A program made the position numbers and the translations under genes. Positions 47,501 to 58,084 of a stretch of DNA of 64,000 nucleotides are shown piece by piece; positions within the stretch are counted from its first letter, which is position 1, and the number at the start of each line of letters is the position of its first letter. A model generated the notes under the pieces. It was given only the letters and a program-made list of their open reading frames with translations. It made no database searches and was not told the DNA's origin. Source of the stretch: Steinernema hermaphroditum (taxonomy: Eukaryota; Nematoda; Chromadorea; Rhabditida; Steinernematidae); the NCBI GenBank assembly GCA_030435675.1, contig CM059624.1, positions 6,968,769 through 7,032,768 on the forward strand. The letters are read 5' to 3'.

Positions 47501-48124
47501 CGAAATACGAGCGGTTCGCAAACTTCTTCCGAGCGGATTAGGGTGGTTGAGGACGTCGGGAAGACGTCCCGAAGGGAATTCAGGTGTGAGATACACCTTT
47601 ATTGGGACATTTCACTGTGAAAACAAAATTTTTTGTTGTCGCCGAAGGCGCTCAAGGGGATGAGATCGAGGCGTTCCCCCAGAAGACTCCCCGAATTGTT
47701 GACAGATCGAGACTAATCGGGGCGATCAAAGATCCCGAACACCTCTCGGAGGCACTTAGCCGCCTCTGCTCGTGGACAGATCGTCAAAAAGTGACAGCGC
47801 CAGGCCCAGCTGACGTCGCGCGCGAAGCATATGGCCCCGAGGTGTCCGATTGCCCCGGGGCGTCTGGCGCCCCCGAAGGAGAAGAAGGACTTACTGCACG
47901 AACATCGTAGCACCCGTCTCGGTCGCCTTCCGCGAGATTCCCTTCCAGTTGGCCACCAGTAGGAACTTCTGTCGCTCGGTGAGGGGGATCCGGGGGTCGA
48001 CGGCACTGGTGGAAGGGTCCGCGGGCGCCGTCTGGTTCGAGGCGGGCTTCGGGATCGCGGCGACGCCGACGGAATCCGATTTCCGGCGATTTCCGAAGCC
48101 GAAGCAGGAGCAGGCCGAAGGCAT
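44546..48124 (-). CDS. Globin (nematode glb family)
   Basis: Exons (minus): 48124-47895, 45790-45650, 44850-44759, 44712-44546; 209 aa in one frame. The globin fold is seen in order: helix A with the conserved Trp (LTERQKFLLVANWKGI), EQFYEVFNFSH (CD region Phe), ITKHAETVMKMLDVVI with the likely distal His E7, FQLLQKSGTEHAHRP with the likely proximal His F8, and FLYAVKEILQDRYTENMDQI into helix H. The intron after NVKDADYM...FFW falls near the usual late-globin position. The first 45 residues before helix A include Cys-Ser-Cys (MPSACSCFGFG), a possible lipid-modified N-terminus. The frame stays open upstream to ATG 48433, so the start is uncertain. Likely a neuronal or redox-sensing globin rather than an oxygen store; that is inference. 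Confidence 0.85.
45791..47894 (-). other. 2.1 kb first intron of the globin gene
   Basis: Bounded by GTAAGT (minus, at 47894) and TTCCAG (before 45790), much longer than most introns in this window. It contains GC-rich blocks at 45.8-46.2 and 46.8-47.1 kb and an AT-rich centre. Frames inside are short and show no family. It may carry regulatory elements. Confidence 0.5.
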
Positions 48125-48433
48125 CAGAGGAGAAACGGTCAGACGATGCGGTACCGCGGCGAATGAAAGCGTCGCGCGGCGCGACCCCTCAGGGCGGAGC
48201 CTCGAGGCGGAAGATGCCGAGGCGAAGGCGGGCCGCCGAAACAAAACACGGCGTCCCGAAGAGCAGGTGAGGGCCAGATTCTTGCTCTCTGGAAGTCTTG
48301 ATCTTCCGACTAAGAAGTCGAAAATCCACAGAGCGAAGTTGAAGTGAATTAGCGTTCGCTCGATTTGATTATAAGTGTGGCTCTCTACGTCATCGACGCC
48401 TCCGCCGGGCGGAGGGACCGAATTTGTATACAT

Positions 48434-51400
48434 AGTGTCCGTGTTCGATGTCAGCTTCTAAAATATTTCCAGAGAAAAAGGCCTAAAAGGGGAACACAAC
48501 TGTAGGGGCAAAGAACAACGGATGAATGGAGGGATTACACGACGTAAACAGAGTTTAGCGAAGATTCGACGGGATAAGGAGCGTCTTGAGGAGGTAATTT
48601 GTGAAAAGGAAAGGCTGGAATTGGCTGATTACGGGATGAAGCGCCTTTAAAGGTCGATCTAGGCCTGTATAATCAACCTCAATCTTTGGTGGTCCTGAGT
48701 GATTGAGCAGCCAAAGTGACAATTCCATCCTTTCTAGTTCGATACGCTCATTATCCCCTGGAATCTTCGCTCTGCCTCATCAGAGTTCTCCTCGAGGTTG
48801 CCTAATAACTGAAAAAAAAACGAATGGTGTTGTAGTATGAGGTCGTTTTCTAAAAACAAGTCCAAATCGGGGACATTTCATTCGATTATGGCGAATCGCA
48901 AAAGCAGCCATTACGTGCTCCTTGTGGGAAAACATGACGACAAAGGGTGCCAAGGTCAAAAACAAAAATTGAGTTCAGGTACTTGAAACGCACATTAAAT
49001 ACGAAGTTTCACACGTGTCTACGTGGACGAAAAGTGTAAATGAGTCAAAAAAGGTTTGCGGATGTACGTGTAGAAAACGTAATTTGTAGTTCCAAGAGAA
49101 ATTGTTCTAAGAATACACTTTTAGTGTATTAGATGTCCTCTTTTGGTACTGCGATAATGGACTAATAACCGTTTGCCACCTCCTACTACCTCTCTGCTCG
49201 AGTTCTAAAGGCAATAAGTTATGGACGACCTAACAAACAAGATTGCGGATTTTGGCACTTAGAGCCTGTAGAAAGGAGAATTTTGATGTACAGGTCGCTT
49301 TTTAGATGTCGACGGTTGTTGCAAAGCTACCCTTGTCTTCTCCGAGACGCTGAGCCATCGATCAGACGTGCATCTTCTTCCTCCTCTCGGCGTTTTTTGA
49401 TCTTTCGATCTAGAAACTTGAGGACTGCCTTCAGGGGGACATCTTGGCGCCTGAGATTATAACTATACGTCGTACAGTGGAAGACACTCTTGGGCGTTTC
49501 CAAGGATCGACTAGATCAAAGTTCGTTGCGGGGGAACCGACACCTGATTCCGGCGTTGTTTGTGATCGAAGGCGATGTTTTGAGTGACTGCCGTCCAACT
49601 TCTTCAAGGAAGCACTCCTTTGTCTATGCCGATCATGTAACTGGAAGAGATTGGCTGCCAAGAAGCTACAAGATCAGAAGTTGTCATCCGATCTCTAGGA
49701 TACTGGTGCCTTTCGAAGAATCTCGAGGATCTGCGGGACCCCCGTGATTGGGTGTTCTTTCCTCATCAATTAGGAGATGACGTCAGCGATCACCTTTGGA
49801 AACTCCGAGTGGTGAGGCCGAGGCGGTCGCCGTGAGGAAAGATACTTTGCGTTCGGACTCCGTTTTTTCCGGTTTCGGAACTATTTTTGTCGAATGTAAT
49901 TTATTGCCACATTGAATTAGAACCTCTGTGACGCACACTGGGTCACTGTGTAGGGGCAGAGAAGTACACTCACAGGGGACCTAGTGAATGACAGCTGTAA
50001 GGAGCCCGGAAAATGGAAAGTATGAGGTTACTCAATTTGACCCGAAAAAAGATCCTGAGACGATATGTTGCAGTGGTGGATGTTTGGAAACTTTACCATG
50101 GCATACTACAATACGGCAGGCCAATGTGATTCAAACGACTGCCATGGAGCTTCCACAAGCTTCCACACAGTGTTCGTTTCCAACCGCTTTCTCAATGATC
50201 GGTGCAATCGGAAATGAGGGCGTGGCAGACTGTCTATGTTGGCAGACAGACATAACCTTTCCTTTCGATTCTTTTGTCACGTGAGCTGCAGTGTGCTATG
50301 GTAGAGTTTCCAAGCAACCCTGTGCAACATGTCTTTTCAGGACCGCGTGGAGACCGCATTAAGGGCACGCATCTACCTTTTGCTTAAGTACTCTTTTTGA
50401 GAAATCGATCATCAATATCAGATTCATACTCCCTTGAAAATACATCTGCCTTCTTTGTGAGTGAGCAACTTCTCTCATCAATAGCCTGTACTTTTATGAC
50501 TTATGAAAGTGACCACTTAGGAAGAGGTCAAATGTCCTTACGCGTATTCCGAGAAAACAATTTTCAAATCCTTCCTTCTTTCATTTTAGCATCGACGTGT
50601 TCGTATGCATAATTTAGGTGGTTTTAGGAAGTAGTTTATCCCCACTGTTGTGAAGAATGTGAGTTCGTGTAAATATGGCATTAAATTCACCTTTCGCTCA
50701 GAGATTCAGGGGCATCGCTTCCTCGGCATATGTGGAACTATGTGAAAAGGTGTGGGTTTGAGTATTGAAGGTAAACAAGAGACCGGTCAATCATGCAACT
50801 CTAAGATCGACGCGAGACTAGGGGCAAGTGATAGGCCTAAGTGAGTATAGTATTAACGGTCCGTCAAAAGAGATGTGATTTCCTTTCTCACCAACGCTGT
50901 ATTAATTTCTCATCGATGATTCCCAAATGAACCAGTGTATTCTTAACGAGCGTCAGATAGTCGGATCGTGATTTGTCAGATGGTTACCTTAGGTGGTATG
51001 TATGAACACTTTTCAACCAAAACAAAAATGTGAGCTTAAGTATACACTGGATCACTTGGGAATCACCGGTGAGAAACTAATATGGCATATGTAAGAAAGG
51101 ATATTACATCTCTTTTGATGAACATAGAGCCGTTAGAGCACCTAATTTTTTGCACAGTTTATATACTCACCTAAGTCTACCGTTTGCCTCTAGTCTCGCG
51201 TCAATCTTAGAGTTGCATGATTGACCGGTCCCTTGTAGAGAGTCGCAAGTTTCCTAAGTCACAAAGAGACTCTTTCACACAAAAAGTCTTTTCGAATTGC
51301 TCTTTAGGTCTTCAGATACGGTAATCTACAGATGTTCATTATAAAAAGTGCCCTCAAAGTGATTTGTCTCGCATCGACAGGGTGTCCTCAAACGCCTCTC

Positions 51401-53234
51401 AACGTTCACCGTGTGCGCGGCCAATTTCAAAAGGTCGCCGCCGAAAGGATGACTGGCTGCGACGATGGGTCAGCCACCGGACTAATCATCGTCGATTCAC
51501 GTGCGCCGTGATTATCATCACATGACAGCGGTGGGAACCGTTTTTGCGGCGCCTTTTAGCGAAGCATCGCGAGATAAACTGTCGATGCTCAGTAATGCAA
51601 TATTCCTTCATCGAACATAGAGATTCAAGATTGATGCGAAGTCACCTGTCACGAGGGTCACAAAAAGGGCATCCATCAAACGTGGGTGCTGTCATATGTT
51701 CAGAGGTGCAGTCCACAAAAGCTTTTGGATGTGTGAAAAAGTACTCTTCTGCATGATTTAAGCAGCAGCACGCCAGAAATAAATAAAAAAGTCAGTCTCT
51801 CAGGGTTCCTACGCGCTTTAATTCGAGGAGTTTCGGTGGGAGAGAAGCGCTTCCATGAATTTTAATTGCTTGTCCATTCACTAACCCTCTTGGTGCGGTG
51901 CTACTCGGAGAATAGATCCAGAATCTGAAAAGATTCGTTTTCAGCTCAGAGGTGCCAATCTGGATGGCATGAGAGTGAGTCAGAAAATACCGATGCTCCC
52001 CTCCCCTCAATATTTGCCCATCAGCCACTGCAACATTCCCTGCCTCCCGCTCGAAAAATCGAACTCCCCTCCCGCGCGCTCCCCGCGAAGTTGCGAACCT
52101 CGTTTCGCGCCTTGTCTCGTCCGCCTTCATCCCGCGCGGATTGCCCGCAAGCGCACGGCCGGTACTGTAGTCTGTTGTTCGATCTTTTCTCGGAAGCGAG
52201 AGGCGATCGATCCTTCCGATCGCCCCGACGCATGACGTAGGCCTGCACGTCGCTGCGGCGGGCGTGCGGCGGGCGTGCGGCGGGCCGAATGTGGGAGTTT
52301 TCGCAGTCTCTGCGGCGAATCGAATGACGTTTAGGCCTGCAGCACAGCGGGTAGTGAGTCCAGAGCGGGTGCATCGCGCGGCACCCGAGAGCGGCGCTCT
52401 GCCGGGCGGTGAAGAAGACGTCGACGTGAGGATCCCTGCGTCACCCGCTGAGCTCCGGCGAACGACGGAAGGAAGCGCACCGTTCCCCTCTCGACCCGGC
52501 AGCGACGACGCTTCTTTCCGCCGATGACGAAATCGCGATGGCGTGATGCCGAAATTCCGCACAGAAACGCGGATGTTTTCAAAATTTTGGGTCTTTTTGC
52601 GTGCGAGCGCCGTGAAACGTCACGGGCTTCCCTGCGAACTCCGCGAACCCTTCGCTCAAACCTGTTGTCGATAATGTTTTCTTTGCGTTTTCGATCATCG
52701 AAAAGTTCCAAAAGTTGGCTGCGTCAGATTCTGCCCGCGTTTCGTACAGTTCTTTCGGCGTCTCTTTAGATAATTTTGCGATCGCGTCATCAGCAGCATA
52801 GCGGCGTATTCATTCGGCTCCCAGCAAAAAAGCGGCGACAGTCGCTGCGTAACGTCGGAATCGGCGTTATCAGGGAATCTCTGTACTGTCCGTGCGCTGA
52901 TTGAGATGAATGGATCGATCGATCCGACTCGAAATTCGCAAACAAACGCGAAAGTGACTGCTCGTTTTTCTTGTAAAATTGCGATTCGCGGGTGATTTTT
53001 TCGGTGCGTTCGACTTCTTATGATCTTCACAGACGCGTCGAAACGCGGCGGCTGATTCATCGATCCCTGTGGTCCTTTCAGAGTGATAATTCCGGTGACG
53101 CTCGGAGGTCGCTGCGATTCCTATCAAGAGACGAAGCGACATCGTTGAACAAACGCTCCTTCATCGACAACTCCAAGCAGCCAACAGAATCACAAGCAGA
53201 GGAACGCTAAGGATTAATTCGGGTGAGCAATGGC
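48434..53234. other. 4.8 kb intergenic region
   Basis: No convincing gene. It contains the palindromic element at 50775-51236. A GC-rich block at 52.0-52.6 kb includes three tandem copies of the 11-mer GGCGGGCGTGC near 52255-52285 and a 256-codon minus frame (51792-52562) that looks like a by-product of base composition. The GC-rich block lies 0.7-1.2 kb before the PP2C gene and may be its promoter. Confidence 0.4.
50775..51236. mobile_element. Palindromic MITE-like element
   Basis: About 462 bp made of two inverted arms of about 170-190 bp around a 100-bp loop. Ends read ACAAGAGACCGGTCAATC (left) and the inverse on the right. Matching inner words include ATGCAACTCTAAGAT, GACGCGAGACTAG and CATCAAAAGAGATGT-like segments. 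The arms differ at about one base in eight, plus small gaps, so the copy is not recent. No target duplication could be fixed (left flank GAAGGTAA, right flank AGAGAGTC). No coding frame. Confidence 0.75.
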
Positions 53235-54825
53235 ATGCCTCAGATGAATTCGGATGAAAGCTCGATATTGGATTTGAACAACTGTACTACTAGTCAGTGC
53301 ACATCCACATTGTCCACGCCGTTGAGCATCATCTCGTCCTCATCGGCACCTATTCCTATACATCCTGGTCATCGTGATTCTATATTCTCAGCTACTTCTC
53401 CTGTGTTTGCATCCCCGAGACTTCGAACGTGGCGTATTACGAAAGACGGTCTGAAAGAAGTTCAACCAAATACAATGGGCGCTTTTCTCGATAAACCTAA
53501 GACCGAAAAAACGAACGACAACGGCGAAGGAAACGTTAGTGCACGCTTCACATACTGCTTGCTAGCTGGTTTGGTTTTCAGGGCCTCAGATATGCCGTAG
53601 GATCCATGCAAGGATGGCGCATCGACATGGAAGATGCTCACCAGGTGAGTCTCTCTATTTCCGATGAGCCTCCTTTCGACAAATGGTCCTTCTTCGCCGT
53701 TTTTGACGGGCATGCCGGAAGCTATGTGGCCAAAAATTCGGCTGAAAATCTGCTCAAGACTATTCTCGAAGAGCCATACTTCAAACAAGGCGTTGAAAAT
53801 GTCAAGAGGAACAATAATACGTTGACTGAAGAAGCGAAGTCGCTGCTCGAATCTGGCATTCGCGACGGATTTTTGAGTTTGGACGCTAAATTGCGCTCGG
53901 AACACGATGAAGAAGGAAAGGAACGCAGCGGCACCACTGCGATTTGCGCTCTAATCACTCCGGAAAATATCTTCTTCGCAAACCTGGGTGCGCTAAGATT
54001 TTAAATCAACTTATTCCATTGTTGGTTGTAGGTGATTCACGCGCGATAGGATGCCGCAAGGATGGAAAACAGTTTGCAACTCAGGATCATAAACCTTACT
54101 TGGACAAGGAACGTGAGCGCATCGTCAAGGCTGGCGGCTCTGTGATGATCGAACGTGTCAATGGCAGCTTGGCAGTTTCCAGGGCTCTCGGCGATTTCTG
54201 CTATAAGTCAGTGCCCGGTCTTGAAGCCACTGAGCAGCTTGTTAGTCCCGAGCCCGATATTTACGTTTTGGACAGGAGCAAGGTAACTTATCGTTTCCTG
54301 TACATCTCTATAGGTCCATTACAGGATGAGGACGAGTTCGTTGTCTTGGCCTGTGATGGAATCTACGATGTGCTGGAGAACGCGGATCTCTGCTCCGTTG
54401 TCCGATCCCGTTTGAGCGTTTCCGATAACCTCCCAGAGATTGTCAACCAAGTCTTGGATGCCGCACTGGCTAAGGGCTCACGCGACAATATGACTCTTAT
54501 TCTCGTCGCTTTTGAGGGAGCTCCAAAACCCGATCTGAAGCTCATTGAGGAGGAGAAGAAGTGGTTCGAGGAGGTGGAGACCCACATCCAGGGTACGCAT
54601 CGACTTCGCTGCCGCTGACATTAACCGTTCGTTTTGCGTTTAGCCATCCTTACCGAGCATGATGCGCGCAGTGAGGCGGGCGACCAGATGCCCATCGATG
54701 CCGACAAGCTGACAAGAATGCTTCACAGCCGCGACATCAAGGACACTCCTCTCCATGGCATCTACCTTGCAAGGCCGCTGATTGATCGGATCCTGAAAAC
54801 GCGCGAGAGCAACCAGCAGGACTGA
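53235..54825 (+). CDS. ppm-1.A: PP2C-type Ser/Thr phosphatase (PPM1A/B)
   Basis: Metal-dependent protein phosphatase. Exons: 53235-53534 (or from ATG 53475), 53582-53987, 54032-54282, 54325-54592, 54644-54825. From ATG 53475 the protein has 388 aa, close to human PPM1A. That start gives MGAFLDKPK, the N-myristoylation context of PPM1A/B. Then GSMQGWRIDMEDAH, FFAVFDGHAG (metal-binding Asp/Gly), ERSGTTAICALI, FANLGDSRAIG, SLAVSRALGDF, VVLACDGIYDVLEN and GSRDNMTLILVAF cover the catalytic motifs with all metal-binding Asp in place. The C-terminal helical extension (LIEEEKKWFEEVETHI) matches the PPM1A B-loop domain. An open Ser/Thr/Pro-rich extension of 80 codons runs upstream of the usual start. 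Confidence 0.95.
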
Positions 54826-55264
54826 GGTTGTGGATTCCGACGGTGTTTTGTTGATGATTTTAAGTCTAGGCTCGCATGTCTTTGTATATATATTTCATCT
54901 AATCTTCCTCGATCCATCCCTCATTCGTTCTTGAGATCAGATTATTTATTTTCGTGCCACTTCCTTGGGGTGCTTTCGCACTCAAGAAACTGAGCTGTTC
55001 CATCGTAATTGTGATAAATGCGGCCATTACGAAATGTTTTCCAATGCTTCTTAGGTGTGTGCGTCATTTTGTTTATTTTCATGCAAATCGATTGTAATGG
55101 ATTGACTCATATTTTCTTTTGTACATGGATTTGTATAGCGTGTAATAAGATGGATACGTTTACCGGTGCAACATGTGCGCGCAGCCTTCTCCTATCTAGT
55201 GGCTTCTGCCGCGGACGAAATATCTGAATTTTGAGAAAGACATTGCAAACGGGTGTTTCAGAGG
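54826..55264. other. Spacer between PP2C and WDR82 genes
   Basis: About 440 bp, AT-rich in the middle with TATATATAT near 54885. It ends with GTGTTTCAG three bases before the WDR82 ATG, a typical trans-splice acceptor. Confidence 0.45.
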
Positions 55265-56355
55265 ATGAAGTTGAGCCCGCAGGTGGTGCAGTCGTTCACG
55301 GTGGCGAAGGCGTACAATGACAACACGGACAAGATCAACTCGCTGGACTACAGCGCCGACGGGAAGTTCATGATCGCCTCCTCACACGACGACTCCATCG
55401 CCGTGTACAACTGCGAGGCGGGCTCCTGCGACCGGACGGTAGGCATGCGCTTCGGAGCGGATTCCAATTCGATGCTTTTCAGATCAACAGCAAGAAGTAC
55501 GGCGTGGACCTCATCCGCTTCTCACACACCATCGACAACGCCGTTCACTGCTCCACGAAGATCGACGACACCATCCGCTACTTGTCCCTCCACGACAACA
55601 AGTACATCCGCTACTTCTTCGGCCACACGAAGCAGTGAGTCGAGAGCCGAGCTTCATGAGCACAGCGTCGCCGTTTCAGGGTGGTGACGTTGTGTATGTC
55701 GCCCGTGGACGACATGTTTCTCTCTGGTTCGCTCGATAGAACAATTCGCCTGTGGGACCTCAGATCTCAGAACTGCCAGGGACTCATGCAGGTTCCCTCC
55801 AGGCCGATCGCAGCCTTCGACCCTGAAGGACTTATCTTTGCCGCAGGACTCAATTCAGAAGTTGTGAAACTGTATGATCTCAGATCTTTCGATAAGGTTT
55901 GTGAACACATCCAGGCCGTCCATTGTTCTCGATTTCAGGGTCCGTTCCTGACATTTAACCTCGAACGCGAGAAGGATCCGGACGTGGAGTGGCGCTCAAT
56001 GCAGTTCTCGCCGACGTCCAAGTCAATTCTGATCACGACAAACTCTTCAGAGATGCTACTTCTCGACGCCTTTGAAGGAAACGTGAAAGCCAAGATGAGG
56101 ACGCACCCGAACACCTCCAGAATCAGCATCGATGCCACGTTCACGCCCGACGCCGAGTACATCTTCTGTGCGTCTTCCGACCAGAGGATCTTCGCCTACT
56201 CGGCGATCTCGGGCCAGCCGGTTCACGCGTTCCACACTGATCATCCATCGAGTATCAACTGTGTGAAGTTCAACCCACGCTTCTCGATGCTGGCGACAGC
56301 ATGCAATCAGCTGCGTCTCTGGATCCCCACAATAGTGCCCGAAGACGCACAGTGA
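55265..56355 (+). CDS. wdr-82: WDR82 (SET1/COMPASS and PNUTS-PP1 subunit)
   Basis: WD40 protein that links SET1 H3K4 methyltransferase to Ser5-phosphorylated RNA polymerase II and also serves in transcription termination. Exons 55265-55438, 55483-55634, 55680-55896, 55939-56355; 319 aa against 313 in human. WD motifs seen: [79 protein letters not shown] and [19 protein letters not shown]. The whole length can be aligned by eye with the family. The following transporter starts 176 bp downstream, so the two may share an operon. Confidence 0.95.
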
Positions 56356-56530
56356 TTTGGCGTCAACTTCGCTCGCCCAGGGACTGATTCTCATTCGATG
56401 TGATTTCACTATTTATTTTGCTATAACGTATAAATATGATATCTGTGACGATCGATGCACGTCCACTTCTGTTTTTGACAGCTCCTCTTCTCGGCACCCC
56501 TCCCGATGCCATTCACACTCCGACGGCGTC

Positions 56531-57994
56531 ATGAAGGCGGCGGTCGTCCTCTCCCTCGTCTCCGCCTTCCAGATCTTCCACCAGGGCCTCGTCAACACCT
56601 ACGCCCTTAACTACCCGTTCGCCCTCTGGCAGATCTCCGCCCTCTCCGCCGCCTTCCCCATAGGGAAGTTCTTCGGAACGGCCTCCGTCTACGCCATCTA
56701 CCGGCGCTTCTCTCTCCGCCACACCCTCGACTTCGACGCAGTGCTCCTCGTCCTCGGCGCCATCGTCTCCCTCCTTCCTAGGTTTCCCGCGTTTCGTGTC
56801 CTCCTAGTCGTCTCTTTCAGTTGGTTTTTCCTCTGCGTCGGCCGATTTCTCGTCGGCGTCGGTTCCGGCATGGGCTTCATCAGCTCCAACGTCGCCATCT
56901 TTGAGCTGACGTCCTTCTCCGAGCGGCCGCGCGTCTTCTTCGTCGGCGCCATCCTCTACGCCTCCTCGATTCTCTTCGCCAATGTGGTTACCGTACTCGG
57001 CAATATGCCTTACATCCTGCTCGTCCTCGTCACCAACCTCCCCACCTTCTTCGCCGGTAGTTCTTATCCCCGAGGGGGCAGAATCTAGAGGCATCTCGAA
57101 GACAGCTCCCGAGCAACCGTTTTCTGATTTCCTCTAGTGACCGTAGTTTAGGCGTGATCTTCCTGAAGAATCGGCATCTCTTCAGCGACCTCCCCGACTC
57201 CTTCGGCGAAGAGCGCAATGCCTCCGAGGCGGAGTTTCCTCCGATGCGGAATCCTTTCTGGCTCGCCGTCATCCTTATGACCCTCAACGTGGTGAGCCCA
57301 CCCCCAGAGCTCGTCTTCTAGTGGCGCCTCCAGACAATTGGCGTCCCCCTGATCATGTCCTACTCTTCCGTCATCTTCGTCGCCTTCGGCCTCTCGCCGA
57401 AGCACGCCACCTTCTTCTCCACGGCCTACCCGCTCGCCCAGATCGTCCTTCTCTTCGCCCTTCGCCGGATGTCCCCCGGAAGAAGGTCTCTCATCCTCGG
57501 CGGCTTCGGCTTCTGCCTCATGACCATGTTCCTCCTGCTGCTGACCCTCGAGAACGAACAGATCGACCCGACGGTCCGGAAGTACGCCCTCGGGACGCTC
57601 TTCTCGGTGCTCGCCGTGGCTTCGGGCATCCCCTGCAACTCCGCAGTGTGCCTCATCACGGGTGGGTCCTGACGGGAAACGTTCTAACGAATCATGCTTG
57701 CAGAGCAGTTCGAATCACAGAGTCTCCGGATCCGGGGCTGCGCCAACTCCCGCATGATCATGTGGATCCTCTCGGCCATCAGGTGAGTATCCCTACCGTA
57801 CTCATACCGTACCCCTACGCAGCTCGGCCTCATTCCTTCCGCTCCTCCACTTCTCGCCTCTGGCGTCGTTTCTTCCCTACTTCGCCGCCTCCCTCTCCCT
57901 CTTCGTGCTCCTTGCCTTCGCCTTCCCCGACGACACCGAGTACTTCTGTCTGGAGAGCCCGTCAGAGACGGGTTACGGTACCGCGGTCCATTGA
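56531..57994 (+). CDS. MFS transporter, sugar-transporter-like
   Basis: Exons 56531-57056, 57152-57291, 57334-57661, 57704-57782, 57823-57994; 414 aa, or 401 if the stop-free 39-nt segment inside exon 1 (GTTTCC to TTTCAG, near 56781-56819) is spliced. About ten to eleven hydrophobic helices are visible. VGRFLVGVGSGMGFISSNVA and ELTSFSERPR resemble the helix 4-5 region of SLC2-type carriers; ALRRMSPGRRSLILGGFGF resembles the loop before helix 8. The usual loop-2 motif A is weak (YRRFSLRHTL). Substrate cannot be read from the sequence. Related to the MFS gene at 61.6 kb. Stop codons of this gene and the IL-17-like gene lie about 90 bp apart, convergent. A TGACAG before the ATG may be a trans-splice site. 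Confidence 0.8.
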
Positions 57995-58084
57995 TGGCAG
58001 CCTGTTTATTATTGCATTATTATGTACCCGTAGTTGTTCTGAAAGAACTTTGCGAAAGACGTCGGCGGTGAGGGCCTCGTCGAC

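Noticed and set aside
51792..52562. 256-codon open frame on the minus strand
   Set aside because: Lies in a GC- and CG-rich block where stop codons are scarce; composition Arg/Ala/Ser-rich, no domain, other frames in the same block are also open.
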